Shown: in pieces, positions 18,658 to 32,090 of the stretch
How positions within the stretch are numbered: position 1 is the stretch's first letter
How the letters are laid out: every line of letters starts with the position of its first letter
Assembly: GCF_002007485.1 (NCBI RefSeq)
Contig: NZ_CP015820.1
Location: forward strand, 992,001 to 1,056,000
From: Ditibartonella apihabitans
Lineage (GTDB): Bacteria > Pseudomonadota > Alphaproteobacteria > Rhizobiales > Rhizobiaceae
Length of the DNA stretch: 64,000 bases
Reading direction: 5' to 3'
Translations under genes and position numbers: made by a program
Notes under the pieces: generated by a model
Databases searched by the model: none
Seen by the model: only the letters and a program-made list of their open reading frames with translations
Told to the model about the DNA's origin: nothing

Positions 18658-19449
18658 TTATAGTCCTAATAAGGTTCTTGTCGCCTTTGTTACATCGTTC
18701 TGCCGCATCAGACTTTCTCCGATAAGAAATGAACGAATGTTGCTTTTTTCCAATCTTTTCAGATCATCGTGGGTAAAAATGCCACTTTCTCCCACCAACA
18801 GGCGATCATCAGGAACCATATGGGAAAGTCTCTCGGAATTGGCAAGATCAACTTCAAAATTGCGCAAATTGCGGTTATTGACCCCGATAAGCGGCGATTT
18901 GAGTTTTAATGCCCGCTCAACTTCGGCTTCATTATGGGTTTCTATGAGAACATCCATACCAAGTTCGAATGCGGTTTCTTCCAGTGCTTTAGCCAAATTG
19001 TCATCAACCGCCGCAAGAATGATGAGAATGCAATCGGCTCCCCATGCGCGGGCTTCATAAACCTGATAGGTGTCGAAGAGAAAATCTTTTCTTAAGGCAG
19101 GAAGATTACAAGCTTTGTGTGCCAATCGCAAAAATTCTGGAGATCCCTGAAAAGAGGGGGTATCGGTTAGAACCGAAAGACAGGCTGCCCCACCTTTTTC
19201 ATAAGCTTTTGCAAGTGCCGGCGGGTCGAAATCTTCTCTGATAAGCCCCTTTGACGGGCTCGCTTTCTTAATTTCGGCAATCAAACCGAAAAGACCTTTA
19301 TCTTCCTTGGCTTTCAGTGCTTTATAAAAACCGCGTGGTTTTTCAGCCTTTGCGGCCAATTTTTTTAAGTTTTCGAGCGGCAAAGCTTCTTTAGCTTTGG
19401 CTATTTCCTGACGTTTATAGGATTCAATTTTCTTTAGAATATCACTCAT
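18658..19449 (-). CDS. trpC: indole-3-glycerol phosphate synthase
   Basis: TIM-barrel enzyme of tryptophan synthesis that closes CdRP to indole-3-glycerol phosphate. Key parts: [66 protein letters not shown] and LVGESGI. Start chosen at [12 protein letters not shown] (19449), four codons into the open frame, which overlaps the end of trpD by 8 nt. One base separates its stop from the moaC start, so trpD-trpC-moaC-moeA looks like one transcript. Confidence 0.95.
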   Translation of the reverse strand: MSDILKKIESYKRQEIAKAKEALPLENLKKLAAKAEKPRGFYKALKAKEDKGLFGLIAEIKKASPSKGLIREDFDPPALAKAYEKGGAACLSVLTDTPSFQGSPEFLRLAHKACNLPALRKDFLFDTYQVYEARAWGADCILIILAAVDDNLAKALEETAFELGMDVLIETHNEAEVERALKLKSPLIGVNNRNLRNFEVDLANSERLSHMVPDDRLLVGESGIFTHDDLKRLEKSNIRSFLIGESLMRQNDVTKATRTLLGL

Positions 19450-20470
19450 TATTGTCACCAAGGTCGTTCGAAACCTTTATCAATTGTTCCAGCTTTTCTT
19501 TAGCTTTACCTTGATCGATACTTTGCTTGGCAATTTCGACACCTTGTTTCAGTGTGTCGGTTTTTCCGGCTATGATGAAAGCGGCGGCAGCATTCAAAAG
19601 AACAATATCACGATAAGCTCCGTGTTGCCCTTCAAGAACGGCTCGCAATGCCTGTGCATTATATTGAGGGTCGCCACCTTTGAGGTCTGCCATTGTAACA
19701 CGTTTCAAACCGGCATCTTCGGGGGTCACTGTGAAAGTTGTTAGGACGCCGTCTTTGAGAGCAGCAACGTCGGTTTCGCCTGCTGTTGTCAATTCATCCA
19801 TGCCGCTGCCATGAACGACCCAGAGTGATTTCGAGCCAAGTCCCTGAAGAACTTTGGCGATAGGAACAACCCATTGGGGTGAAAAGACGCCGATCAACTG
19901 GTTCGTAACGCCGGCAGGATTGGAAAGCGGTCCGAGTATATTGAAGATTGTCCGTGTACCAAGTTCGACACGCGCAGGCCCCACGTGCCGCATCGCCGAG
20001 TGATGGGTTGGTGCAAACATGAAGCCTAGCCCCACTTCACGGATGCAGCGTCCGATCATTTCAGGGGTAGCATCAATATTCACACCAAGGGCCGCCAAAG
20101 CGTCGGCAGCACCTGATTTTGACGATAAGGCACGGTTTCCGTGTTTACCCACAGGAATTCCGGCACCGGCAACAACAAAAGCCGTAGCGGTCGAAACATT
20201 GTAAGAACCTGACTGATCTCCACCAGTACCGACAATATCGACAGCGCCATCTACTGAATCGACCCGCAACATTTTCTTACGCATGGACGCAACAGCACCG
20301 GTGATTTCATCAATGGTTTCGCCGCGAACCCTGAGCGACATTAAAAAACCACCAATCTGGGCAGGTGTTGCCTGACCGGACATCATGATTGTAAAGGCTG
20401 CTTCGGCTTCATCTTTTGTGAGTGAAGCACCCGTTGCAACCTTGTTTATAAAAGGCTTAAGGTCACTCAT
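19442..20470 (-). CDS. trpD: anthranilate phosphoribosyltransferase
   Basis: Transfers phosphoribose from PRPP to anthranilate. The PRPP motif [18 protein letters not shown], the [21 protein letters not shown] block and the [19 protein letters not shown] region are diagnostic. 342 residues, full length. It lies 7 nt after the PpiD-like gene and overlaps trpC, the usual Hyphomicrobiales order. Confidence 0.95.
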   Translation of the reverse strand: MSDLKPFINKVATGASLTKDEAEAAFTIMMSGQATPAQIGGFLMSLRVRGETIDEITGAVASMRKKMLRVDSVDGAVDIVGTGGDQSGSYNVSTATAFVVAGAGIPVGKHGNRALSSKSGAADALAALGVNIDATPEMIGRCIREVGLGFMFAPTHHSAMRHVGPARVELGTRTIFNILGPLSNPAGVTNQLIGVFSPQWVVPIAKVLQGLGSKSLWVVHGSGMDELTTAGETDVAALKDGVLTTFTVTPEDAGLKRVTMADLKGGDPQYNAQALRAVLEGQHGAYRDIVLLNAAAAFIIAGKTDTLKQGVEIAKQSIDQGKAKEKLEQLIKVSNDLGDNNE

Positions 20471-20477
20471 GATATCC

Positions 20478-22367
20478 TCACTGAAGGTTGTTGGTTATTG
20501 CTTTAAGATTCGCGATATTGGCTTTGACAGGTGCCTTTGCATTGGCAAGTTCCAAAATTGCAAGACCGAGATCTGCTCCCACCATAGCATCGATATTGGC
20601 CTTTAGCTGAGGCTCGAGCGATTTGGGGTCGGTGTTCAAAGGTTGAACCGATTCTGTTACAAGATAAACAATCCGCTGGTCCTTATCAGCGGCCTTGGAC
20701 ACACCGCTATGCCCCTTGGGACCGGAGAAAGCCGCATTGATACCATCAGCTCCCAGGACTTCATCCGAACCACCACGTTTAAGCCCGCGAGCTGTCTTTT
20801 TCGCCACACCAAGCTCTCGAGCCAAATCATCAAGTGTTTTGTGATCTTTCAATTCCTGTTCCAGTTTCGAAGCTTTCTCGTCGAGTAGCCTTTGTGTTTC
20901 CCCGGCTTTCCATAAAGCGACGACTTTATCTTTAACCTCATCCAGAGTTTGGTCACGGGAATCGACAATTTTGTCAACGCGATACCATAAGTAACCGCCT
21001 CCCTTGATCGCAATGGGATCAAGATCGGCTCCTTCTGTAGCCTGAAAGATATTATCAACGAGCATAGATTGTTGTGGTAAATCAGCTACTGCTTTTCCAT
21101 CAGGCGTTTGGGCCTTTGAATCAATCGTAACCTTCCGCAAATCGAGCTTATATTGTTTTGCGAGCTCATCAAGCGACGCCCCTTCGAAACGGGCATTTTC
21201 AATGGCATCATGATTATCGCGCATAGCATTTGCGGCGTTTTCCTTGGCTAATCTATTGCGGATATCCGGTTCGGCTTTTTCCAATGGAGTAGGACCTTGC
21301 GGTGTAATTTTTACAACACGCATGATGACCGGTCCTTCAAGATCGTTGATGACATCACTGACCTTGTTTAATTCCAGTTCGAAAATGTCTCTTGCAATGG
21401 TCGACGAGAAACCGGTTTTTGCTGCGGGACCTTTGGTAATGTCTTCCAGTGTTTTATGTTCACTGCTGACCAGATCCTCGAAAGTCGTTCCATTACGGAG
21501 TTTGGCGGAAGCGTTGTCTGCTTCTTGTCTTGTTTTGAAGCGCAATATTTGAACCGTACGTTCTTCGGGTGACATGAAACGCGAAGCATTGCGGGTATAA
21601 TAGTCCTTAATTTCATCCTCGGAAATATCGGCAGGTTTAAGCAAGCTTTCCGGTGTCATTTCCATTAAAGTGACCTGACGATATTCCGGTGCGTGAAATT
21701 CGGCCTTATGGGCGTCAAACGATTTTTGCAATTGTTCGGAAGTGGGGGCTTTAATTTCGCCAATTTCTTTTTTCGTCACGAGAAGATAATCGACAGAGCG
21801 TGTTTCGTTGCGGTAATTTAGGAGTGCCGAGTAAAATACGTCGGGCGCAGCCATGTCGTTGACTGCGGAATAGACAAGCTGGTTACGTTTCTCTTTACCG
21901 GCCAGGTAATCAATAAAATCAGCCTCGGGAAGCCCCTCTTGTTTGAGATAGCTCAGAAAAATAGTGCGATCGAATTGCCCTTGCTGTTGAAAAAACCGGT
22001 CGGCGCCTATGGCACGGGCAATTCCATCTTTTGAAACGCCGATTTTCATCAGCCGAACCTGCTCGTCGAGCAATACATCCTGCTGAAGCTGGCTAAGCGC
22101 CATTTGCGGAAGACCGTATTGCTTGGCTTCGGCTTCGGAAAGCAAACGTGGTAGCTGATTGGTGCTCGCAAAAAGCTTGATCTGATCTTGCAAAGCTAAT
22201 CTGTAAGTATTGGCTTTGATTGTGGATTTTCCCGATGTGAACAAGTCATGTCCACTTGTTCTTCTTAATTCCGGCACTCCCCATAAAAGGACAAAGCATA
22301 GAACAAGCAGACCGAGGAAAACCTTGGCAATCCAAGAATTGACAGCACTTCGTATTGTATCAAGCAT
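20478..22367 (-). CDS. peptidyl-prolyl isomerase, PpiD/SurA-like periplasmic foldase
   Basis: Membrane-anchored chaperone for exported proteins. One N-terminal helix ([20 protein letters not shown]) is followed by a SurA-N-like chaperone region (residues ~35-190) and a parvulin-type domain around 245-370 ([28 protein letters not shown]), then a second, PpiD-like C-terminal part. 629 residues. The parvulin domain looks diverged, so isomerase activity is uncertain. First gene of the trpD-trpC-moaC-moeA row, divergent from tpiA. Confidence 0.88.
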   Translation of the reverse strand: MLDTIRSAVNSWIAKVFLGLLVLCFVLLWGVPELRRTSGHDLFTSGKSTIKANTYRLALQDQIKLFASTNQLPRLLSEAEAKQYGLPQMALSQLQQDVLLDEQVRLMKIGVSKDGIARAIGADRFFQQQGQFDRTIFLSYLKQEGLPEADFIDYLAGKEKRNQLVYSAVNDMAAPDVFYSALLNYRNETRSVDYLLVTKKEIGEIKAPTSEQLQKSFDAHKAEFHAPEYRQVTLMEMTPESLLKPADISEDEIKDYYTRNASRFMSPEERTVQILRFKTRQEADNASAKLRNGTTFEDLVSSEHKTLEDITKGPAAKTGFSSTIARDIFELELNKVSDVINDLEGPVIMRVVKITPQGPTPLEKAEPDIRNRLAKENAANAMRDNHDAIENARFEGASLDELAKQYKLDLRKVTIDSKAQTPDGKAVADLPQQSMLVDNIFQATEGADLDPIAIKGGGYLWYRVDKIVDSRDQTLDEVKDKVVALWKAGETQRLLDEKASKLEQELKDHKTLDDLARELGVAKKTARGLKRGGSDEVLGADGINAAFSGPKGHSGVSKAADKDQRIVYLVTESVQPLNTDPKSLEPQLKANIDAMVGADLGLAILELANAKAPVKANIANLKAITNNLQ

Positions 22368-22527
22368 CGGCGAATTCCGTTTTAATTGGCTTCATTTAAG
22401 CAAAAAGCTCTGATAGGATGTGCAACAAAGGCGCACAATATGCAAGGTTTAACACTTGCTTTAGTGGTGTAATTTGTTAGTTAAGGCTATTAATGCGCTG
22501 TTTTAAGACTGTTATTGAGGAAAAATC

Positions 22528-23292
22528 ATGACACCGAATGTTAGACCGCTCGTCGCAGGAAATTGGAAAATGAATGGCACTGGCGAATCTCTTGCCGAGT
22601 TGCGGGCAATTTCCGCTGGTGTTAATTCGGATCTTGGACGTTTATTCGAAGCATTAATTTGTGTACCGGCTACTTTGCTCTCCAGAGCCGCCGACAGTCT
22701 TGATGGCGAAAAACTTCTTCTCGGCGGGGAGGATTGCCACACAGCCGATTTTGGTGCCCATACCGGAGATATTTCCGCTCCCATGCTCAAAGAGGCCGGA
22801 GCGAGTTACGTCATTGTCGGCCATTCGGAAAGACGGAATGACCATCATGAAAGCAACGATCTTGTTCGGCAAAAAGCCGAAGCGGCGTGGCGAGCCGGTC
22901 TGGTTTCGATAATTTGTGTTGGTGAAAAACTTGAAGAACGCGAAAGCGGAAAGACGCTTGATGTCATTGAAAAACAATTGGCTGGTTCTGTCCCCGATCA
23001 TGCAACACCGCAAAATACCGTGATTGCCTACGAACCGGTTTGGGCAATTGGTACCGGTAAAACACCGACAGCTAAAGACGTTGGTGAAGTCCACGAATTT
23101 ATGCGCAACAAGCTGGTTGCCCGTTTTGGACAATCGGGAAAACTCTTCCGTTTGCTTTATGGTGGTTCCGTCAAGCCTGATAATGCTGTCGAATTATTGG
23201 GCGTTCATAATGTCGACGGTGCGCTGGTCGGCGGAGCGAGCTTGAAAGCCAATGATTTTCTGGCAATTTGCGGCGCTTATCGGAAATTATAG
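22528..23292 (+). CDS. tpiA: triosephosphate isomerase
   Basis: Interconverts dihydroxyacetone phosphate and glyceraldehyde 3-phosphate. Active-site residues are visible: AGNWKMNG (Lys), VIVGHSERR (His) and [16 protein letters not shown] (Glu and the flexible loop), plus [10 protein letters not shown] for phosphate binding. 254 residues. First gene of the tpiA-secG group; its promoter shares the 160 nt divergent region with the PpiD-like gene. Confidence 0.96.
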   Translation: MTPNVRPLVAGNWKMNGTGESLAELRAISAGVNSDLGRLFEALICVPATLLSRAADSLDGEKLLLGGEDCHTADFGAHTGDISAPMLKEAGASYVIVGHSERRNDHHESNDLVRQKAEAAWRAGLVSIICVGEKLEERESGKTLDVIEKQLAGSVPDHATPQNTVIAYEPVWAIGTGKTPTAKDVGEVHEFMRNKLVARFGQSGKLFRLLYGGSVKPDNAVELLGVHNVDGALVGGASLKANDFLAICGAYRKL

Positions 23293-23372
23293 TTGAAGAT
23301 TTTTGTCTTGCCTCTTGGATTATGTAAAATTACGTGTAAACAGCCGCGAACGGTAATAATAGAGCAGAGCTT

Positions 23373-23882
23373 ATGCAGACAGTATTGATTGTCATTCATC
23401 TTCTAATTGTCATCGCACTTGTCGGCGTTGTATTGATACAGCGTTCCGAAGGCGGCGGCTTGGGCATTGGCGGTGGTTCCGGCTTTATGACAGCGCGCGG
23501 TACAAAAAATGCGCTGACACGGCTGACGGCAATTCTTGCCCTCTGTTTTTTTGCAACATCAATTGCTCTAGTAGTTCTGGATAGTGTTTCCAATCCTGCT
23601 GCCGATATTATCAATCGTATTCCTGCAAAGGAAACACAAGCTCCGACTCAAAATACACCGTCGACAACATCGGGACAGATACCGACAGGTGAAGGTCAAG
23701 CACCGGCAAATAATGCAAATCAGCCGGCAGGTTCTGAACAGTCTGGTGGTAAAGATCAGAAGAGTGGTCAAAGCACGACAACGCCGGATGCCCAGAAATC
23801 TTCCACAGATGGCAATAAATCAGCTCCGGTTATGGAAAATCCGGTGCCGCAGCAACAGGAAAATCCGGTTCCAAACAACTAA
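23373..23882 (+). CDS. secG: preprotein translocase subunit SecG
   Basis: Two-helix auxiliary subunit of SecYEG. Helix 1 is VLIVIHLLIVIALVGVVLIQ, followed by RSEGGGLGIGGGSGFMTARG, the conserved cytoplasmic loop, and helix 2 near residues 52-70. Of 169 residues the last ~95 are Gln/Pro/Ser/Asn-rich low complexity and contain a repeated ENPVP(Q/N) unit; E. coli SecG is about 110. The tpiA-secG-pyrG order is the usual one in the group but here a transpeptidase is interposed. Confidence 0.92.
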   Translation: MQTVLIVIHLLIVIALVGVVLIQRSEGGGLGIGGGSGFMTARGTKNALTRLTAILALCFFATSIALVVLDSVSNPAADIINRIPAKETQAPTQNTPSTTSGQIPTGEGQAPANNANQPAGSEQSGGKDQKSGQSTTTPDAQKSSTDGNKSAPVMENPVPQQQENPVPNN

Positions 23883-24461
23883 ACGAGGGTTTGGTGTAGG
23901 AGTTTGATATTCCGATCAATTGGTTACAGAAAATAAAGGGCGGTTTTCGCCCTTTTGTTTTTTAAACCGCTCAGTTGTCTTCTGTTGAATTTTTAGGCCC
24001 AAAAAATTTTATAGTAGTTCGTTAGATCAATTAAATAATTTTTATCGCCGATTAAATTCTTCATCCAATCGGGAAATCGGGTTTAAAATTTTCTGAAGGG
24101 TTTACCGAAAAAAGAATGGTATTCGTTAAAAAAACCATTCAGAGCTGCAAGAAAAACAAATAAATTTTCTATTAGGGATTTTCTATCTCACGGTTTGAAC
24201 GTGGGTTTTAACTTTGTTTTCTCTGGTGGTTGGCCGAGCGAAATATTACTTTAGCAGAATAGCTTCTACCCAGACAAATAGAAAAAAATTCCAAATCTTA
24301 ACAAAGTGTTGCATGACTGCCATAGCGGTCAATCAACTTTTATGGCGCTACTTGAAAAAGATTGAGCACAAACAAATTTGGTCGTATGAACAGCAACAGT
24401 GTTGCTAAAACCGAATTTGTTGTAAAACCTCTCGAACTTTCATCGCGGAATTGAAGTTGAA
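23883..24461. other. 579-nt intergenic region secG to L,D-transpeptidase
   Basis: Apart from the terminator at its start, this AT-rich stretch holds no coding sequence I can support. A hairpin with 7-bp arms GAATGGT / ACCATTC lies at 24114-24140. The 3' part presumably contains the promoter of the transpeptidase gene, but no clear -35/-10 pair stands out. Confidence 0.5.
23935..23963 (+). terminator. rho-independent terminator after secG
   Basis: Stem AAAGGGCG / CGCCCTTT with a five-base loop, then TGTTTTTT. Confidence 0.88.
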
Positions 24462-25093
24462 ATGATCCACCGTTTATTGATTGCCGGTTTGTCCGGCTTG
24501 TTTTTTTTGTCAGGTCATGCTGCCTTTTCAGAAGAAATTGCTGATAGCGATGATGCCGATAATGCGCAAGTCGCATCGGTTGCGCCCGTTGGACATATTC
24601 AGATACCAACGGTCAAAAGTTATAACGTACCGGAAAAATATCGTCCTCAGACCGTATCCTTTTCCGGCTATAAACCGGGGACGATTGTTATCGATCCCAA
24701 GAATTATTTCCTTTATCTGATCGAGACACCGACAACAGCAAGGCGTTACGGAATTGCTGTTGGTAAAATCGGGCTTCAGTTCAAAGGAACAGCCAATATT
24801 CGTTTTAAACGCGAATGGCCACGTTGGATTCCGACAAAAGATATGGTTAAACGTAGTCCCAGCATTACGCAAAATTTGCCAATGGTATGGATGGGGGCCC
24901 GGGAAATCCGCTCGGAGCACGTGCACTTTATCTCTGGCAGGGTAACAAAGACACCTATATTCGTATTCATGGGACAGTCCAGCCTTGGACAATCGGTTCT
25001 TCTGCTTCCAATGGTTGCTTCCGTATGATCAACGATGACGTGCTTGATCTTTATGATCGGGTCGATGTCGGTACAGAAGTTGTTGTGCTTTGA
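24462..25093 (+). pseudogene. L,D-transpeptidase (YkuD), frameshifted
   Basis: Periplasmic enzyme that cross-links peptidoglycan or attaches proteins to it. A signal peptide (RLLIAGLSGLFFLSGHAAFS) leads into the YkuD domain (GTIVIDPKNYFLYLIETPTT; GTANIRFKREWPRWIPT). After the codons for MVKRSP the frame breaks; the remainder (QHYAKFANGMDGGPGNPLGA, then YIRIHGT and SNGCFRM with the catalytic Cys, ending GTEVVVL) lies in another frame. A run of three C at 24858-24860 where four are needed explains it. With one base restored the product is ~210 residues and complete, active site included. Sequencing error and recent inactivation cannot be told apart here. Confidence 0.85.
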
Positions 25094-25117
25094 AACTGTA
25101 AAAAATCCATTCTTAAT

Positions 25118-25145
25118 AGCCCCGTTTAATACGGGGCTTTTTGTT
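25118..25145 (+). terminator. rho-independent terminator after L,D-transpeptidase
   Basis: Stem AGCCCCGT / ACGGGGCT with loop TTAAT, followed by TTTTTG. Confidence 0.9.
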
Positions 25146-25238
25146 AATAAAAACAATGACTTAATGCTGAAAACGAATCAGTTTTTCAAGTCTTGGCCGG
25201 CTTTTTAAGCTGAAAATCGGCAGAGAGCATAAAAATAG

Positions 25239-26972
<1,734 letters not shown>

Positions 26973-27017
26973 TAAGGGCGATCGGTTTAATATCGTATTC
27001 GTTTTTGATATTTGAAT

Positions 27018-27054
27018 TTTGCAAAGTTCCAATAAGGGGCTTTGCAAATTTTTT
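27018..27054 (+). terminator. rho-independent terminator after pyrG
   Basis: Stem TTTGCAAAG / CTTTGCAAA with a 13-nt loop, followed by six T. Confidence 0.8.
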
Positions 27055-27061
27055 GGCAGCA

Positions 27062-27154
27062 AATAATTTTGCGACTTGTTTGAATAATTTTGCGAGTTGT
27101 TTGATCAGTTAAATTTATTCAGGAATATAATGATTGCAGGGATATAGTGATTGT
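27062..27154. repeat. two imperfect tandem duplications
   Basis: A 21-nt unit (begins AATAATTTTGCGA) is duplicated at 27062-27103; a 17-nt unit (AGGAATATAATGATTGC, second copy AGGGATATAGTGATTGT) is duplicated at 27121-27154. Both lie between pyrG and kdsA and cannot be explained by coding sequence. Confidence 0.75.
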
Positions 27155-27453
27155 TTTTCCACTATAACGCTTTCATCAGGTCCGTGATTTTGGATTAATT
27201 ACCGGCTTTTGGATTTTTTCTTTTCGGCTCAAAAAACCGGAACCGGATATCTTGATATTGAGCATTTCATTCTCGGTCACGGTTTTAAAAACTTTCCGGA
27301 TTGATGCTTTCTTTTGTACAAAATTACCGAAAGCAGTTGATTGTTGCTTTTGAGCGGCATTTGAAAACAATCATATTGAATAGACTGTGTTTTTTAAGGT
27401 AAGGTCTGACAATCAGCAAAAATCATATCAAAGTGATTAGATTAGAGGACTAG

Positions 27454-28287
27454 ATGACGAAACCGAATAGCACTGTCTCTGTAGGAAATGTTGTATTTTC
27501 CAATAGTGCGCCGCTTTCAATTATTGCGGGTCCATGTCAAATGGAAAGCCGTGAACATGCGTTTGACATGGCGGGTAAGATTAAAGAGATTGCAGAAAAA
27601 CTGGGTATTGGTGTTGTTTATAAGTCGAGTTTTGACAAGGCCAACCGGACGTCTTTGCACAGCAAGCGTGGCATCGGCCTTGAAAAGGCTATGGATGTTT
27701 TCGATGATTTGAAACGGGAATTCGGTATTCCTGTACTGACGGATATTCATACAGAAGAACAATGTGCACTTGTTGCACCTCATGTCGATGTTTTGCAAAT
27801 TCCTGCATTTTTGTGTCGTCAAACCGATCTTCTGGTGGCAGCAGCAAAAACCGGCCGCGTTATCAATGTAAAAAAAGGTCAATTTCTCGCCCCTTGGGAT
27901 ATGAAAAATGTTCTGGCCAAAATTACCGAGAGCGGAAATCCCAATGTTATGGCTTGTGAGCGGGGTGTCTCGTTCGGTTATAATACCTTGATTTCGGATA
28001 TGCGGGCATTGCCGATTATGGCACAATTCGGCTCGCCGGTCATTTTTGATGCCACCCATTCTGTTCAGCAGCCGGGTGGGCAGGGCACATCCTCGGGCGG
28101 ACAACGCGAATTTGTTGAAACGCTTGCCCGCGCGGCTGTGGCAGTCGGTGTTGCCGGTGTTTTTCTGGAAACACATCAGGATCCGGATCATGCTCCCTCT
28201 GATGGGCCGAATATGGTCAAGCTCGAAAATTTGCCGAAACTGTTGGAAACATTGATGGCGTTTGACCGGTTGGCAAAAAAGCTTTAA
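27454..28287 (+). CDS. kdsA: 3-deoxy-8-phosphooctulonate synthase
   Basis: Makes Kdo 8-phosphate from arabinose 5-phosphate and PEP for lipopolysaccharide. Typical parts: [62 protein letters not shown] and [14 protein letters not shown]. 277 residues, full length. AGAGGA precedes the ATG by a few bases. pyrG-kdsA-eno is a conserved order in this group. Confidence 0.95.
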   Translation: MTKPNSTVSVGNVVFSNSAPLSIIAGPCQMESREHAFDMAGKIKEIAEKLGIGVVYKSSFDKANRTSLHSKRGIGLEKAMDVFDDLKREFGIPVLTDIHTEEQCALVAPHVDVLQIPAFLCRQTDLLVAAAKTGRVINVKKGQFLAPWDMKNVLAKITESGNPNVMACERGVSFGYNTLISDMRALPIMAQFGSPVIFDATHSVQQPGGQGTSSGGQREFVETLARAAVAVGVAGVFLETHQDPDHAPSDGPNMVKLENLPKLLETLMAFDRLAKKL

Positions 28288-28361
28288 TCGATTTTATGAG
28301 ATGTTAGGTATTCCCTCGCAAAGAGAGTTTGTCTAATCATGAAAGAACTAACGAACCCTGA

Positions 28362-29654
<1,293 letters not shown>

Positions 29655-29686
29655 TTGAAGATTAGCAATATCAAAACTCTTTTTTG

Positions 29687-29714
29687 AAGAGCGGACTTTA
29701 GAGTCCGCTCTTTG
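29687..29714 (+). terminator. rho-independent terminator after eno
   Basis: Stem AAGAGCGGACT / AGTCCGCTCTT with loop TTAG, then a T-rich stretch. Confidence 0.9.
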
Positions 29715-29875
29715 TTGATTTTTGCATTAATTTTTATAACGGACTAGCTTTTTGAAACACGCAACATATTTAAACCAGTGGTCTGACCCCACAAAATAGC
29801 AATGTTTATCAAAAAGCAAAGTTGAATGCTCACTCAACCGAGGCACTTTGCTTTTTAAAAAGATCAGGAGTTTTT

Positions 29876-30286
29876 ATGCGCGGTTCGATTATAAGTTACA
29901 CAAGGAACAAAGGTCTTATCTCGGGAGCCGATAACAACCGTTACGAATTTACGCGGCTTGACTGGAGCGGACAAGGTGAACCGGCGGCCGGAATCAAGGT
30001 TGATTTTGTGGCAGAAGGGGCGATCGCCAAAAATATCTTTCCCTTAAGCATTGATAGCAAGCATTCGAAAGTCGTTATGGCAATCGTATGCTGGTTCTTC
30101 GGAATTTTCGGAGTTCATCGTTTTATGGTCGGAAAAATCGGTACTGGCGTATTGATGCTTCTGCTCACGGTTACAGTTATCGGTTCGATCATTTCGTTTA
30201 TTTGGTCAATTATCGATTTTATTCTGATCCTTATGGGGAAATTCAAAGATAAAGACGGAAATCCGATCACAAGCGAATATCTTTGA
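29876..30286 (+). CDS. TM2 domain-containing protein
   Basis: A 136-residue membrane protein of unknown function. The first ~55 residues (GSIISYTRNKGLISGADNNR ... GIKVDFVAEGAIAKNIFPL) resemble a cold-shock-like OB-fold, and residues ~63-125 form the TM2 domain: two helices with the loop FFGIFGVHRFMVGKIGTG, including the conserved Gly-x-His-Arg-Phe. ATG 29876 has AGGAG at 29866-29870, 5 nt upstream; an in-frame extension to 29822 has no such site. It stands alone after the eno terminator. Confidence 0.85.
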   Translation: MRGSIISYTRNKGLISGADNNRYEFTRLDWSGQGEPAAGIKVDFVAEGAIAKNIFPLSIDSKHSKVVMAIVCWFFGIFGVHRFMVGKIGTGVLMLLLTVTVIGSIISFIWSIIDFILILMGKFKDKDGNPITSEYL

Positions 30287-30571
30287 CTTGGAAATAATCA
30301 CTAGAAAGTTCAATACCGGTAAACAGAGGTGAATATTTTTGGGATTATCTGTCAGGCAATGAACTTCGTGAAGTTTGTCTTTTGATGTGTCTGTACGAGA
30401 CAAGTGGTCGAGATAGCATTGATTGAAATGTCTATAACGTTTATTTTTTAAAATGCCAAAAATCCAACCGGCAAAAGCTTTTCGTCATTTTGTTTTTAGG
30501 AATTTAGCCTTCCGGTAATCTATCTTTAATCAAAATCGTGCATGACTGATAGAAGCTCGACAGGAAAGAAT

Positions 30572-30904
30572 ATGATGTGGACAAAACAGAAACGCAGATC
30601 AATCAAGGGGCGCTTTATATTGCCGCTTATGACGATTGGTGTGCTGAGTTATTTTGGCTACCACATTTATCACGGTGAATATGGTTTATATTCTCGCGTT
30701 AAAGTAGAACGGCATATAGAAAGTCTCAATAGCGAGCTCAAATCCCTTGAAGAGCAGCGCAAGGGAATTGAAAAAAAGGTTTCGCTTTTAAAAGACGGGC
30801 ATATCGAGCGCGATATGCTTGACGAATATGCCCGTAAAATTCTAAATCTTTCCAAGCCGAATGAATTTGTTGTTCTGACGGGTCAAGGTGATCTGTCAAA
30901 ATAA
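30572..30904 (+). CDS. ftsB: septum formation initiator FtsB/DivIC family
   Basis: Single-pass division protein that links FtsL and FtsQ. A short basic N-terminus (TKQKRRSIKGR), a membrane helix (FILPLMTIGVLSYFGYHIYHG) and a coiled coil (residues ~45-75) ending in DMLDEYARKILNLSKPNEFV are typical. AGGAA at 30562-30566 serves ATG 30572 or 30575; an upstream ATG at 30542 is also in frame. The eno-ftsB-pdhA neighbourhood is normal for Hyphomicrobiales. Confidence 0.88.
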   Translation: MMWTKQKRRSIKGRFILPLMTIGVLSYFGYHIYHGEYGLYSRVKVERHIESLNSELKSLEEQRKGIEKKVSLLKDGHIERDMLDEYARKILNLSKPNEFVVLTGQGDLSK

Positions 30905-31032
30905 AAAAATTCTGTTTATTTCTAAAAAACAATCAAATCAATATTTTACACCAAGTTTTACAAACATTTATAGTGCTTGTATGTTCGGCGGGGAAAGCGT
31001 ATTTTTTAAAACACCAATTAAGGGAGTTTAAT

Positions 31033-32073
31033 ATGGCAGCACGGGCTAAAAAAACTTCTGCGAAAAAAACGCAGACCGTATTAACCAATACCGCCAGATC
31101 ACCTGAGCCGGCGGAATTCACCAAAGAAGAAGAACTTCAGTTTTATCATGATATGCTTTTGATCCGACGGTTTGAAGAAAAAGCCGGTCAGCTTTATGGC
31201 ATGGGCGTTATTGGCGGCTTTTGTCACCTTTATATCGGACAAGAAGCGGTAGTCACCGGAACTGTCAAAGCAATAAAACAAGGCGATCAGGTGATCACTT
31301 CCTATCGTGATCATGGACATATGTTGGCAACAGGTATGAACCCTCGCGGTGTTATGGCTGAACTCGCCGGTCGCAAAGATGGCTTTTCCAAAGGGAAGGG
31401 CGGTTCGATGCATATGTTTTCCAAGGAAAAGAACTTTTTTGGCGGGCATGGTATCGTCGGTGCGCAGGTTCCGATCGGAACAGGATTGGCTTTTTCCAAT
31501 AAATACCTTGGACGCGATAATGTAACGCTTGTCTATTTCGGTGATGGCGCGGCCAATCAGGGGCAGGTCTATGAAAGCTTCAATATGGCTTCGCTTTGGA
31601 AACTTCCTGTCGTTTACGTTATTGAAAACAACCAATATGCCATGGGAACGGCAGTTTCTCGTGCTTCTGCCGAGACTGATTTTTCGCGTCGCGGTTTGTC
31701 TTTTGAAATTCCCGGTTATGTTGTCGATGGTATGGATGTTTGTGCTGTAAAATCGGCAGCCGATGAGGCTGTTGCATGGGCACGTTCAGGCAAAGGCCCG
31801 ATTATTCTCGACATGCAGACCTATCGTTATCGCGGTCACTCGATGTCGGATCCGGCTAAATACCGCACCAAAGAAGAGGTGGAAAAGGTCAAGACCGAAC
31901 ATGATCCGATCAATCAGGTGAAGAACCGTTGTATTCAAAAGGGTTGGGCAACAGAAGACGAATTGAAAGACATTGACAAAAAAGTTCGTGCTATCGTTGC
32001 CGATGCGGCAGATTTTGCTGAAAATGATCCCGAGCCGGATGTATCCGAGCTCTATACCGATGTTCTTCTTTAA
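31033..32073 (+). CDS. pdhA: pyruvate dehydrogenase E1 component subunit alpha
   Basis: Thiamine-diphosphate subunit that decarboxylates pyruvate. The TPP motif [20 protein letters not shown] ending in ENN and the phosphorylation-loop region [15 protein letters not shown] are present. ATG 31033 follows AGGGAG (31021-31026) by 6 nt; the open frame extends to 30973 without a site. The N-terminal ~20 residues are Lys/Thr-rich. 346 residues. First gene of pdhABC. Confidence 0.95.
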   Translation: MAARAKKTSAKKTQTVLTNTARSPEPAEFTKEEELQFYHDMLLIRRFEEKAGQLYGMGVIGGFCHLYIGQEAVVTGTVKAIKQGDQVITSYRDHGHMLATGMNPRGVMAELAGRKDGFSKGKGGSMHMFSKEKNFFGGHGIVGAQVPIGTGLAFSNKYLGRDNVTLVYFGDGAANQGQVYESFNMASLWKLPVVYVIENNQYAMGTAVSRASAETDFSRRGLSFEIPGYVVDGMDVCAVKSAADEAVAWARSGKGPIILDMQTYRYRGHSMSDPAKYRTKEEVEKVKTEHDPINQVKNRCIQKGWATEDELKDIDKKVRAIVADAADFAENDPEPDVSELYTDVLL

Positions 32074-32090
32074 TAGCGAGGAAAGCGACT

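Larger units (their letters stand above)
26973..27453. other. 481-nt intergenic region pyrG to kdsA with short repeats
   Basis: Holds the pyrG terminator and two sets of short tandem repeats: a 21-nt unit twice at 27062-27082 and 27083-27103 with one mismatch (C/G), and a 17-nt unit twice at 27121-27137 and 27138-27154 with three mismatches. The rest is AT-rich and shows no gene. The kdsA promoter must be in the last ~150 nt. Confidence 0.6.
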
